NCBI GenBank assembly: GCA_015501055.1
Contig: JADNYV010000053.1
Span: 124,001 to 188,000 of the forward strand
DNA length: 64,000 nt
Direction of reading: 5' to 3'
DNA from: Mucidula mucida
Lineage: Eukaryota; Basidiomycota; Agaricomycetes; Agaricales; Physalacriaceae
The notes beneath the pieces are model-generated. The model saw only the letters and a program-made list of their open reading frames with translations, made no database searches and was not told the origin of the DNA. The translations under genes were made by a program, and so were the position numbers. This document shows positions 10,545 through 21,521 of this stretch, one piece after another. The stretch's first letter is position 1. Each line of letters begins with the position of its first letter.

Positions 10545-12570
10545 GCGCTGATAACTGGAGCTGGGATTCATTCAACGCTGCTATGAAGAAGAGCGAGACG
10601 TTTACTGCTCCTACCGCTGACGTAGAGGCCATGGCGCACATCACCTACGACGAGTCGGTCCACGGTAAAGATGGTCCCATGCACAACAGCTATCCCGGAT
10701 TGTAAGCAGTATTTCGCCTTTCTTTGTGCACGATTTTGACCCGCTTCTTCTCAGTGAATTTGGTCTCAACGGAAACTGGACCACGTCGCTCAATGCTATC
10801 GGCATTGAATCGCGCACTGACGGTGCAAGTGGGGAGAACTGGGGAGCCTACATCACGCAATCGGTCATTAACCCCACGAACTGGACTCGTTCCTACACGC
10901 GATCGGCCTACATTGACCCTCTTCCTCCGCGCTCCAACCTTGACATCCTTGCTGATGCCACTGTTACCCGGATTGTCTTCGAGAAAAACTCTAGCACCGG
11001 CAACCTCACTGCGACCGGCGTCGAATATGCTGCTTCTGCAGGTGCGGCGACTTCGAGCGTTAGCGTCAAGAAGGAGGTCATCCTCGCTGGCGGTGTCATT
11101 GGAAGCCCGCAAGTCCTGATGCTTAGCGGTATCGGCCCTACGGATGTTCTCGAAAGCGCTGGTGTCACTGTCCAGAATGCTCTTCCTGGTGTTGGCCAAC
11201 ATGTTCAAGATCATTTGGTTAGTCGATCCTCTCCTCTGGAGTCGAGCGTTTGCTGATTTCGACTTCAGGTCGCTGCCATCTACTGGACTACCGATGTCGA
11301 GACTGCCGGAACCTTGTACTGTTGGAATATTCGAGCACATTCCGTAGCTCGTGCTCTTAGTCATCCTTAGCCCAGCCTGCCCGAGACTGACTACTTATGA
11401 GTCAGCAGTAGAATCTTCTAGTATTGTAGTCTACAGTATATAAGGCATGTATTGTAGCAGTAATACTTCACTCGGTTGCTTTAGAGCAACTCGTTCCACC
11501 TGCTCAGCAAGCGAGACTGTCTGCGCACCTCAGTGACAGTGCTTACCATGTGTATTCTTACAACATGTACGCCAATGGCTTGAGGACACCGGAGTTCACC
11601 TCGTACATCAACTTGACAACCACTGACATCAATCTCACCGCCATCATGGGAGAGTCTGCACACTCCGAGTTGGTTCAGAGCATTGCTGATGCCGCCAACG
11701 CTTCTGCTAGCCTTGTTCCTAGTCAATATCAGGAGGTCGTCGCTGGCTACCGCTTGATGTACTCCAAGGCTGTCGAGCTCTTCCAGAATACAACAATGGG
11801 CAACATCGAGCTCCTTCTTGCCATTACCGGTGCAGGTGCAGTTGGCATCCAAGCAGGCTTGCAACACCCAATGAGGTCGGTACATTTTAACTGTATTGCG
11901 CATCTGTTGATGTACTGACTTGTTGTTCTAGCCCGGGCCACATCTATATCAACTCTAGCTCTTCATTTGACTACCCCGTCATTGATCCGGGTTACCTTAG
12001 CCACTCTTCCAACTTGACGATTCTGCGTGAGGGCATCAAGCTTGCGCGTATTGCTGGTAACACGCCGCCGCTGTCAAATTATCTCACCGGCGAGACTTCA
12101 CCTGGATCTGAGGTTGACACTGATGAAGAATGGGAGGCTTGGCTCAAGGACAACGCGAGGACTGAGTATCACCCCCGCGGCTCGTGCTCGATGTTGCTGC
12201 TTCATCAAGGCAATGTTGTGAATGCAAAGCTCTAGGTTTATGGAACGGACAATGTGCGTGTCGCGGACAGCGCGATCTTCCCTATTGATATGAGTTGCCA
12301 TGTAAGTCTCGTTTATCTATCATTTCATTTGAGTCCAGAACTAATAATGTGGCTCTGCAGTTGGAAGCACCAACGATCGGTGTTGCTGAGAAGGCGGCTG
12401 AAATCATTCTGGCGCAGTACACCAGTGATTCTGGGTCTGGGTCAAACTTGAACGGGGGCTCGTCCTCGTCAAGTGGAAACTCTGATGATTTGGACAGCGC
12501 TTCTCCTTCTCTTGCCCTCAGTTGGTGGACAATGCTTGGTGCTTCCCTAGTGGGAGTACTCTTGTTCTAG
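10545..12570 (+). pseudogene. GMC oxidoreductase (aryl-alcohol/glucose oxidase type), copy 1
   Basis: GMC flavoenzymes oxidise alcohols or sugars using FAD and are often secreted by wood-decay and litter fungi. This copy starts abruptly at NWSWDSFNAAMKKSE, so the N-terminal FAD-binding part is missing. Recognisable pieces are AGGVIGSPQVLMLSGIGP (second GMC signature), HPRGSCSM near the active-site His, and a C-terminal hydrophobic segment compatible with a GPI anchor (SLALSWWTMLGASLVGVLLF). Introns are visible at 10702-10754 and 11218-11268. A 246-bp solo LTR interrupts the exon at 11320-11565. A TAG stop replaces Gln after VVNAKL (about 12233). The second copy (41310-43116, inverted) has a different stop, so both are dead. 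Confidence 0.85.
11320..11565 (+). mobile_element. Solo LTR (copia-like) inside GMC copy 1
   Basis: The insert starts TGTTGGAA and ends TTACAACA, is 246 bp long, and is flanked by 5-bp target duplications TGTAC (11315-11319 and 11566-11570). The uninterrupted site is seen in GMC copy 2, where the same coding sequence is continuous. A TATATAAG motif lies near 11437. A related 200-bp solo LTR is at 36916-37115. Confidence 0.88.
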
Positions 12571-12955
12571 GACTTTTATCTCCTTCTTGGGTTTTTGGAC
12601 TATCGTATCTCTCCTCTCTCACATCTGAGTCTCTACAGTTCTTACACTTAACTACATCCACTCCTTCATCGTGATGACCATTTTCCTTTATGATTAGTAT
12701 TCTTGGCACGGACTCAGCATCACGGACTGTATACATTTACAAGGATTTAGCATAGTTGTACATACTGTCTGCACACTCGGTTTAATTGTAATTTATCTCG
12801 TTTTTCTCATAAAGACTTGTCGAGAACTTGCATTTTTGAAGTTGATTGTGGCTAGAATCCTGTAGGCCAAGTGCATTTGAGGAAGGTTTTTCTGTTGAGG
12901 AAACTGATTGGGTGCTATAAAATCTAAGCTCAATCTGAACTTTGAAGCTTGAAGT
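12571..12955. other. GMC 3' flank up to the copia insertion
   Basis: No gene. 12640-12740 resembles the end of the FunK1 3'-flanking repeat. The rest matches 40915-41310 inverted. The continuous sequence across the copia target site is seen near 40915-40945. Confidence 0.5.
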
Positions 12956-13244
12956 TGTTGTGATGATTGAGAGCAACACGCGACTATCCCGGAGATAGGA
13001 GATAGGAACCGAGCGCGCGGTATACAACGCGCACAATCATTCAGCTTACTCCCAGTCATCCACCACGGTATACTGGGGTAAGTCTGCTTTATTCATGGGA
13101 AGGGTTACTGTACTGACGACACGTAGAATAGATCTTACTTATATCTACTTACACGGTGTCTAGGTACACACCCAGTTATCCACCACGGTGTACTGGGAAT
13201 AGATCTTACTTATATCTACTTACATGGTGTCTAGATCTCAACAG
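12956..13244 (+). repeat. 5' LTR of the copia element
   Basis: 289 bp, TGTTGTGATG...TCTCAACA. Inside it a unit containing CACGGTGTACTGGG and the AT-rich stretch GATCTTACTTATATCTACTT occurs twice in tandem with spacer variation. Confidence 0.92.
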
Positions 13245-13399
13245 GTTATGGGCAGTTGCTGCTGAACGACTCTCTGAAGTTGTACAGCTGGAATCTAGAC
13301 AAAAGCCAACCGTTTTTCTTTCATATACAACGCAGATACGTCGTAAATCCCTTACCACACCAAAATCACCACCAATTCCTTTCACCATTTCTCTTCCCA

Positions 13400-14857
13400 A
13401 TGCGGCTAGAACACCTCCGCTCAAAACAGCCGCCGGACATCAAAGAACTCGACCTTGCACAGAAGAATTACAAGCAATGGTCATCGAAGATCACGGACGG
13501 CATAATCATGAGTGGCTACGACGGGTATGCGATGGGCATAATCTCCAAGCCTCCTGATACAGACACGCCTCAACAAGAGATATGGGTCTTTAACAACCGC
13601 ATGACGCAGGCGTATATACGTCTTGCAATCTCGGATGTCAAACACAAATACTTGATCAACCAAAGCTGCACCACATCCAAGGACATTTGGGACAAGCTTC
13701 TGAGCAGGCACAGGAAGAAAGCCCAGAGCCAGATCTCCCTTCTTGACAACGCGCTCGGCATGCACATCTTCCGCGACTCTAAAATCCTATCAACGGCGAC
13801 GCACATTAAAGATATCTGCAAGCAGATCTTCGACGTCGGCACTCTCACAGTGGAAAGCCTCTCGCTTGCCATACTCCTGCATGCCATGGATGGCGATCTT
13901 TGCGTTATACGTGATGCACTGGAGAGCAATGACAAACTCACTGTGGAGAAGGTGATGGAGCGTCTGGAGAAGGAGGAACTGTGCGTCAATAAAGATCAAA
14001 AGAAGGTTGCAGCAGAGCAGGCGAACACCGCCACGGACAGCGCGTCGAAGAAGAAAGACGACAGCATATGTGGAAATTGCAGGAGGCGGCATTGGACAAG
14101 AGACTATTTCGCGAAGAGCGGCGCCATGGAGGGCCGTCAAGAGGAAGTCTTCGAACGAAAGAGGAAGGAGAGAGAGAGTAAGTTTGGAAAGAACAACAAG
14201 AAGGAGAAGGAGAAGGAGAAGGAGAAGGAGAAGGAGAAGGAGAAGGAGAAGGAGAAGGAGAAGGAGAAGGAGAAGGAGAAGGAGAAGGAGAAGGAGAAGG
14301 AGAAGGAGAAGGAGAAGGAGAAGGAGAAGGAGAAGGAGAAGGAGAAGGAGAAGGAGAAGGAGAAGGAGAAGGAGAAGGAGAAGGAGAAGGAGAAGGAGAA
14401 GGAGAAGGAGAAGGAGAAGGAGAAGGAGAAGGAGAAGGAGAAGGAGAAGGAGAAGGAGAAGGAGAAGGAGAAGGAGAAGGAGAAGGAGAAGGAGAAGGAG
14501 AAGCAGACCTTCACCAATAGCAAAGGAAGGAAAGTCTTCCTTTCCTATGCACCACCCTTTGAAGACGAAAGCAGCAACACAGAATCCGTCAATACTGTGT
14601 TTGTCACTACATCCCATTCCAAACTCCGAACACTCCACGCGAAACATGGTGGTTCATTAGATGAGGAATCAGACAATTATTCCTTCATCGTCGTAGACAA
14701 TGCGAAAGCATCAGTTGATTGGAGGGTCCATGAGTGCAAGACTCCCGAAACCACATACCCCACGACGTTGAGTCGCTCCAGATACCACCCCATCAATACC
14801 GAGAGGTGTAAATCATTCATTGCCAATACGGGTGCCACAGTCCACATATCGCCAATT
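13400..14857 (+). pseudogene. copia gag and start of protease
   Basis: The gag starts at the ATG at 13400 and contains a UBN2/gag-like domain (LDLAQKNYKQW, SQISLLDNALGM). A zinc knuckle near 14071 reads CGNCRRRHWTRDY, in which the final Cys is Tyr. A long Glu-Lys repeat follows. The protease motif near 14826 reads ANTGATVHIS, with Asn where the catalytic Asp is expected, and the frame then stops at a TGA (14858-14860) where relatives usually continue with Arg. Confidence 0.82.
14196..14503 (+). repeat. GAGAAG hexanucleotide repeat encoding (Glu-Lys)n
   Basis: About 308 bp of an almost perfect 6-bp repeat lie inside the copia gag after the zinc knuckle. In the gag frame it encodes about 50 Glu-Lys pairs, a highly charged helix. 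In the other two forward frames it would give poly-Arg-like or Gly/Arg sequence, so the repeat was probably neutral only in this frame. Confidence 0.95.
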
Positions 14858-14860
14858 TGA

Positions 14861-16272
14861 GACGACTTCCAAACACTAGCCCCCATCGCACCGAAGAAGA
14901 TCCAAGGTGTCGGAGGATCCATCATTTGCGCAACGGGAGTGGGAAATATTACGCTCCACATTGCGAAGAGCATCAATGTCGTACTCGAGAACGTTCTATT
15001 CGTGCCGAACACCAACATACGCTTGATGTCCATTGGGAAGGTGTGCGAAGATAGAAATGAAGTCGTTTTTGATGTCAACAAGTTCATCGTCCGAAGCAAA
15101 AAGACTGGCGCCACAGTTATGACCGGAACCAGGCAGAACAGTTGTTTGTGGACTACAGGCAGGTTGTCAGCGCCGAAGACAAAGCATTCCTCCAAAGTGT
15201 TTGCCGCAACTCTGGAGACGTGGCACAAACACCTGGGACACATCGGCATCGAAACCATCAAGCGCATGGCCAGAATGAACATGGCAACAGGTATGCCTGT
15301 CAACTTCTCCCTGGAACCACCCTTATGTGAACCTTGCATCCATGGAAAACAGACACACACATCAGTACCCAAGAAGAGGAAGGGGAAGCGATCTGAAAGG
15401 AAGCTAGGGGTGGTCTGTGTGGATTTGGCAGGACCACAGGCGGTGGAGTCAGCGAGGCATAACAAGTACTCTATGGAGTTAGTCAACGAATATACGGGGA
15501 TGATTTGGACCATTTCTCTTCGTTCAAAAGATCGCACATTTCACAAGCAGAAGTGGGAGAAACAGCGGAAATTGGAGTGTGGAGAAGAGGTTGGCATATA
15601 TCGTGTTAATGGTGGAGAACTTGACAGCAATGAAATGAGGGAGTGGATCACCCAACATGGAACGAAGGAGCAGCTGACAGCGCCATATATGTCTGCTCAG
15701 AATGGCATTGTCAAGAGAAGCCACAGAGTCATATTCGAACTCGGGCGTACAATGCGAGTGGCATGTGAAGCACCACCAAATATGTGGGACTACTTCAACG
15801 AAACTGCCCCCTATGTCGCCCAGCGAAGACCGTGCAAAGCTCAACCGAGTATGACACCATACGAAGCGTGGTACAGCAAAAAACCCAATATGTCCCATAT
15901 GCGCAAAATCGGCTGTAAAGCGTTCGTCCTCATCCAGAACAAACATAATCCCAAGATCTACGACAAATCTCTTGAGTGCATACTCATCGGCTATGCTCCA
16001 AACGCAAAAGCTTACCTCTGCTACCACAAGAAATCCCATAAGGTCATTACATCATATCATGTCCGGTTCAAAGAAAGCTGGCAGGAGACGGCGCACCCAC
16101 TACAACCTGGACAGATAGTGAATGACGAGAACATACCGCCTGAGGCAGTAGAGAAGAGGGAGCATATTTGGGATGATGAATCCTCAGACAAAGAAGAGGA
16201 AACACCAGAACAAGCGAAACCAAATGCTGGAAATGCTGGGCCGAGAAGAACCAATCGAGTCCCTGGCCCCTC
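14861..16272 (+). pseudogene. copia integrase region
   Basis: The reading frame continues after the TGA. An HHCC zinc site is visible (WHKHLGHIG ... CEPCIHGK), followed by the integrase core. Of the D,D-35-E triad, the first Asp (VCVDLAGP) is kept, the second is Val in RVNGGELDS, and the Glu is Lys in AQNGIVKRS. Loss of two of three catalytic residues means no integrase activity. The frame runs to the MITE insertion point. Confidence 0.85.
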
Positions 16273-16741
16273 TAGAGAGCACCACGAGTACTTACTTGAG
16301 TTGACTCGGCACTTGCCGGGCGAGTACTTGTGACCCTAAACTAGTGTTCATCACTCGTCATGTGACTCGAGTCTTAGTGACTCGAGTTCGAACGAGTCGA
16401 GTCACACGAGTTCAGCGAGTACTCACAAATCAACTCGCAAGTACTCGCTGAATCTTACAATACATAGTAAAAAATCATAAAACAATTAATATTACTAAGT
16501 ATAAGGCATATGAGAAGGCATAATGTAGGTAGACATTTCAGCGGATTGCATAGAAGAACATAAGTAGACGAATGGGCGAGTACTCGCCGCAAGTCGGGAT
16601 GTTCTGAAACCTGTGTGCGAGACTCTTGGCAGACTTGAGTTTCTTAGGCTCGCGAGTCGGGTCGAATCCGATCACCGAGATGCCCGAGGCGAGCTGAATC
16701 ACGAGTTACTCGCGGATTCGCCCGACTCGTGGTGATCTCTA
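16273..16741. mobile_element. hAT-type MITE nested in copia
   Basis: A 469-bp non-coding insert with 17-bp terminal inverted repeats TAGAGAgCACCACGAGT and TAGAGAtCACCACGAGT (one mismatch), flanked by an exact 8-bp target duplication GGCCCCTC (16265-16272 and 16742-16749). TIRs beginning TAGAG and 8-bp duplications are typical of hAT elements. The interior is rich in short palindromes such as CGAGTACTCG. The polyprotein frame is the same on both sides, so the surrounding gene was still continuous when the MITE landed. Confidence 0.92.
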
Positions 16742-17995
16742 GGCCCCTCAGGGGAAGAGCGAGTAAGGAACACGGTGGAGCGTTTAAAGGAGAGTGGGAA
16801 GGCAAGAGTGATGGAGAGAGCTGAAAAGAGAGCGGCAAGAGAAAAGGATAGACCTGAACGCGAAGCAAACACTTTCGATGCAGAGCTTGAGGAGGAGGGT
16901 TTTAACCCGAACAGCCCAGATGAGCCAACACTGCAGGAAGCCCTCAGCAGCAATGAATGGGAGAAATGGCTCGCAGCCGTCCGCAATGAACTCAAATCAA
17001 TCAAGAACATGGGCGTTTATGAAGCAGTGCCCCGCTCTAGCGTTCCAAAAGGTCAACGAGTCATGAAGGGCAAGTTTGTTCTGCGCCGGAAGCAAAACGA
17101 GGAGGGCGTTGTGACGCAACACAAAGCACGCTACGTCCTACGGGGTTTTGAGATGATGTATGGAAAAGACTATACAAAAATGACCTCACCTACAGCCCAA
17201 ATGGAATCCCTTCGCATCCTCTACCACATCGCCGCGACTCGAGATTGGGAGCTCAGACAGATCAACGTGAAGACAGCATACTTGTATAGAGATTTGGAAG
17301 ATGAGGTGTATATGGAGCAGCTGAAGAATTTTGAGGAGGAAGGGAAGGAGGATTATGTGTGGAAGTTGAAGAAGGGATTATATGGGATGAAGCAGGGGGA
17401 AAGAATATGGAACAGGACAATGGACGCCGCCATGAAAGAATGGGGGTTCACACAGCTGAGTGTCGAACACTGCCTCTACTACAGGGAATCGGCTACTGGA
17501 ACTCTCATAGTAGCAGTCCACGTTAATGACTTCACCATTGCGGCAAGCAGCAAAGAGGAAAGCAAGAAGTTTGAGGAGCAGTTGAAGACGAAATGGGAGA
17601 TATCGAGGGGAGACACAAGTTTTGTCGTCAGAATACGTGTGCGACGGAACAGGGAAGACCACGAGATATTCCTATCCCAGACCGCCCTCATCGATCATAT
17701 CCTAGAGGAATTTGGGTGCAAAGATGCCAACCCCAAGAAAACACCGCTACCGCCAAACACGAAGCTAATGAAAGAGCCAGATACGACTCAACAATCCGAG
17801 GAGGAGAGAAAGTACGTTGAGAAACTCCCGTACAAACGTCTCGTTATCTGGCCATTGGAACGCGCCCGGACATATCGCATGCAGTCGGAGTACTCAGTAG
17901 GTTCAATACCAACTATGGCACAACGCACTGGGGAGCGGCAAAACATGTCGTTGCCTATCTTAAAGGTACAAGACACTACAAGCTTTGATTAGGAG
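16742..17995 (+). pseudogene. copia reverse transcriptase region
   Basis: RVT_2-type RT with ALSSNEWEKWLAAV, the first catalytic region QINVKTAYL and the active-site box VHVNDF. In active relatives these read DVKTAFL and V-DD; here Asp is Asn at both places, consistent with G-to-A changes. A frameshift near 17845 changes the frame for the last part of the domain, which then continues in another frame as VAYLKGTRHYKL. Confidence 0.85.
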
Positions 17996-18489
17996 GAAAG
18001 AAGAAAATCAAGCTCATAGAACACACTGACTCAGACTATGCAAACTGCCTTGACACACAAAAATCCGTCTCGGGTTACAGCTTCTCTCTCGGCTCTGGAT
18101 TAATATCCTGGATGTCGAAGAAACAAACCACTGTAGCGACATTGTCCACAGAGGCGGAATATATGGCAGCATGCTCAGCGACGAAGGAGGCAGTATGGAT
18201 TCAGAGCGTTCTGAAGGGGATCAGATGCAATCAGAAGGAAAGCACGAGAATCTTCATCGACAACAACGGAGCAAGGCTACTCACAGAAGATCCAACATTC
18301 CATCAACAAGTCAAGCACATCAATGTGCAATACCACTACACTCGGGAATGCGTAGCCCTCAAGATGGTAGATTTCCATGACGTCCCAAGCAAGGAGAACG
18401 TCGCCAATGCCTTCACAAAAGTGTTACCGACGGCAGACTTCCAGAAGATCAGAACTTGGATGGGGGTTATGGAGAGCAAGGAGGAGTGA
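17996..18489 (+). pseudogene. copia RNase H region
   Basis: After a TGA in frame near 17988, the sequence encodes the copia RNase H: HTDSDYAN, TLSTEAEYMAA, KEAVWIQ, IDNNGA and VPSKENVANAFTK. It ends about 20 bp before the 3' LTR. Confidence 0.85.
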
Positions 18490-18511
18490 TAGTCTTCGCG
18501 TTGAGGAGGAG

Positions 18512-18799
18512 TGTTGTGATGGTTGAGAGCAATGCGCGACTATCCTGGAGATAGGAGATAGGAACCGAGCGCGCGGTATACAATGTGCGCAATTGTTCAG
18601 CTTACTCCCAGTCATCCACCACGGTGTACTGGGGTAAGTCTGCTTTATTCATGGGAAGGGTTACTGTACTGACAACATGTAGAATAGATCTTACTTATAT
18701 CTACTTACACGGTGTCTAGGTACGCACCCAGTCATCCACCACGGTGTACTGGGAATAGATCTTACTTATATCTACTTACACGGTGTCTAGATCTCAACA
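18512..18799 (+). repeat. 3' LTR of the copia element
   Basis: 288 bp, same termini as the 5' LTR. It is immediately followed by GAAGT, the duplicated target. Confidence 0.92.
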
Positions 18800-18804
18800 G
18801 AAGT

Positions 18805-19346
18805 CGCAGCGGGCGCCAGGCAGAATGCTGACACAAGATCACATGACTTGGTTATTACTGTAGAAGCAAGTGTACTCAACATCAGTATTTGCCTTGGTAC
18901 TCCATCTGTATATACCTGATCATTAATTCAGTTCTGGAAAGCCGAATCCCCGGAGGCGCTTAGAACCGGTTGTGTCGAGTTTTAAGGTCAGCCTTCGCCT
19001 TGATGAGTTAGGGATGATAATGTGGTGTATGTTAGTCCAAGACTTTTTTGGAAAACAGCGCGTCCAAGGTGCTGATGTATATCTTCTGATATCTATATTG
19101 CACAACTGGAGTGACGTTTACTGTGCGCAAATTCTTAACCGCCTTTGAGAAGCAGCACGTCCACAATCAAAGCTTGTGGTAATCGACGCGGTCCTTTCAT
19201 ACGCTGTTCAGTCTGATGGTGGTGTTCTTCTTGCGAGTCATGGTCATGCGAATTTTATGGAACACGCATACTTGGTACATGTACATAATTTATCCTCCCA
19301 TTCTAATTGGACTATTGACTTGGGTGTTAGATGATGTCCATGTTAA
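18805..19346 (+). pseudogene. O-methyltransferase fragment (exons 8-10, partial)
   Basis: Matches exons 8, 9 and the start of 10 of the intact OMT at 55268-57120. An in-frame TGA at the RL*EAA position replaces the CGA of the intact gene (RLREAA). Several other CpG sites are TpG or CpA here. The last exon is split by the 684-bp MITE at 19355; its continuation (actgc...) resumes at 20047. The fragment joins the copia right flank, so OMT sequence lay beside the GMC 3' flank before copia landed. Confidence 0.82.
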
Positions 19347-19354
19347 TAAAGGAC

Positions 19355-20038
19355 TAGGGATGTGCGCCGTACCATATGCACCGCCATACTGTATGTACGG
19401 TGCATACGGTACAACATATCGGTTACGGTACCTGTACCGTGAGCAATCTTGGAGTACGGTCAACGGATTGGTCATACGGCCGTGATACGGTCACTCACCT
19501 AATGGGGTCAGATTGTCTTCAAATCGCTATCCATCCAGTAGCAGACCCCTCATGTAGAGTACCAAGGACAAACACAATCTGATGCTGGCTGAAATGTGTC
19601 GTGGATGTCGCTTGAAGACCTTGCCAGCAATGGCTTGTCCCAATCGGGACACCTACCATGTGGACCATCTTGTTGATGAACAACAATGTTCTTGGTGCAT
19701 TTGGCCTCCCGGACCACCCATTTACTGTCCGGAAAACATCAAAGGACATGAATCAACTTTTCTGGTGCAGTATTTGAGCATTGAAGCTGCCTGAATGACT
19801 GTCTTTCAGTGGTAATGGCTGAAGTAGGCTCCTTTCGGGCCCAAAGGTGACTTGTCAACTTATCCACACATCGAGAAAAACTAACTACATACTGACAGGT
19901 CAATAACTCTTGTTATTTATAACTGAACGCCACACTACGGCCGTATTCCGGCCGTTATGGACCATATCTTATGGCTGTAAACCGAATACGGGTGGGTAAC
20001 TTACGGCCGTACCTGTAATGGTACGGCGCACATCCCTA
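19355..20038. mobile_element. hAT-type MITE in the OMT pseudogene
   Basis: 684 bp with perfect 21-bp terminal inverted repeats beginning TAGGGATGTGCGCCGTACC and an exact 8-bp target duplication TAAAGGAC (19347-19354 and 20039-20046). The OMT last exon reads continuously if the insert is removed. There is no transposase. The interior contains palindromic GTACGG/CCGTAC arms that could fold. Confidence 0.92.
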
Positions 20039-20046
20039 TAAAGGAC

Positions 20047-20300
20047 ACTGCATGAGTTAAAGCAATTGTTTGAGAGATCTCAGAAGATATACATCAGCAC
20101 CTTGGATGCACTATGTTTCAAAAAAGTCTTGGACTGACATGTGCCACATTATCATCCTAATTCATCAAGTTCTGAGACAAAGGCTGACCTTAATATTCAA
20201 TGCAATCGGTTCTGAGTGCTTCTGGAAATTTGGCTTTCCAGAACTAAACTATTAATCAGGTATATACGGATGGAGTACCAAGGCAGATACTGATGTTGAG
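20047..20300 (-). pseudogene. OMT last-exon stub plus inverted OMT fragment
   Basis: The first ~25 bp finish the split OMT exon on the plus strand. From about 20071 the sequence matches, on the minus strand, OMT exons 9 and 8 as at 40635-40860, including the Trp-containing exon-8 start. Two OMT pieces therefore meet head to head here. Both are decayed. Confidence 0.65.
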
Positions 20301-20974
20301 TACACTCGCTAGGATAGTGCGCTCTAGATTCTACATACAGTGATAACCAAGTCATGTGATCTTGTGTCAACATTCCGCCTGGCGCCCAAAGAGAAACTAG
20401 TACAGGCATTTGTAACAATTCCGGGATACAATGCAAGTCGCAAAACTGTGTGTATCGCAACAAGCCCGCACTATACAAACTGAGCGGGTCTGGGACTAGG
20501 GATCCAGCCAATTTAGAGAAAATCAATGCTGGAAGCGCCGGCAACATAATTGTGTCACACTCTTTCACTGCTAACCATGAGTAGGGTGTTGTCCATATGA
20601 ATGGTTGACAATTTGCTGAGACCGGCGGGCAAAAAGGACTGGGATTGTATCTGTTCTCCTTCCATGGCCTGCATGCCTTAGTGAGTGGTATGACCAGTGA
20701 AGCCGCAAGTCAAGCATCTTGTAAAGTGTCTGCTCTATCTGAAGTTGGAAAGATGGAGGTGGGAGTGGGAAAGCACAAAGCCTGAGCTGGTGGTGGAGAG
20801 TGTGCACCGGCTCTGGACATTGGCGGGAAAGAAGACACAGCCACTTGGGGCTCACAAGTCTGTTAAACTACAAAAGAAGACCTGTTCATGGGAGCTGGAC
20901 GCGGACCAGACAAGATGAAGAGAGATCTGTCTGGGCGCAACATAATAGTGGTTGGAAGCAAAGACGTGAATGTC
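20301..20974. other. Unassigned sequence left of the gypsy element
   Basis: About 670 bp. The first ~60 bp continue the OMT-upstream flank shared with 18815-18900. The rest has no reading frame I can assign. It joins 27496 onward if the gypsy element is removed, so it may be the far end of the DIRS-like region. Confidence 0.4.
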
Positions 20975-20979
20975 TCAGA

Positions 20980-21510
20980 TGTTAGCAACTGACTATAGCC
21001 ACGAGACTAAACCAGGTACCACAGAGAGACTTAGGGAAAGAAAGTGTTTGTGTTCGTAGAACTAGGCTAGGCCAGGTGTATAAATGAGATCAGAACTAAA
21101 GCACAATGATGCTATGCTACTGCTTATATACTAGTAAGTCTGTGTTTGGAACTCCTTGTCCATACGTGTTTCCGCTAGGGATGCTCCACGCCCTTGACCC
21201 AGTGTTGTATGCTACTAGCCCATGAAACCATTAAATACAAGTGGTAACTGCATGTAAGTAATAATACTGAAACGACCATGTGTGCTACGAGTGTCGGTGA
21301 TGTGTATACAGTAGGGAGTCCATGAGGTATCGGCATGTATGATGTCATCCATGTATTGTGTGTGTGTCCGACATGAGTACGGCTTTGGTAATAAAAAGGG
21401 GTATGATCAGTGACGAAACAGATGATGAAACGGTCCGTTGGTTGATAAGACAAGGCCCCCGATAAGATATGATAAGATATGAAAATGTGAAAATATGGCG
21501 ATTTATAACA
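20980..21510 (-). repeat. gypsy 3' LTR
   Basis: 531 bp, bounded by TGTTAG and ATAACA on the plus strand. It is the 3' LTR because the coding frames run on the minus strand. Confidence 0.92.
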
Positions 21511-21521
21511 TCACCCCCTCC

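Larger units (their letters stand above)
12956..18799 (+). mobile_element. Ty1/copia LTR retrotransposon, complete but decayed
   Basis: The element has LTRs at 12956-13244 and 18512-18799 and a GAAGT target duplication at 12951-12955 and 18800-18804. The order gag, protease, integrase, RT, RNase H is diagnostic for copia. The LTRs differ at roughly 15 positions (about 5% by eye), all apparently transitions. Several catalytic residues are replaced and the frame is interrupted by stops, a frameshift near 17845 and a nested MITE. The primer-binding position begins GGTTATGGGC at 13245; the tRNA was not identified. A purine-rich GAGGAGGAG precedes the 3' LTR. Confidence 0.93.

Noticed and set aside
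14196..14503. CRISPR-like regular repeat
   Set aside because: A 6-bp tandem without spacers in a eukaryotic retroelement.
13790..14647. Minus-strand frame with a huge Leu run, and the other frames with Arg or Ser-Phe runs
   Set aside because: They are readings of the GAGAAG hexanucleotide in frames other than gag.
16273..16333. C-terminal end of the copia integrase ORF (LLELTRHLPGEYL)
   Set aside because: This part is encoded by the MITE, not by copia.
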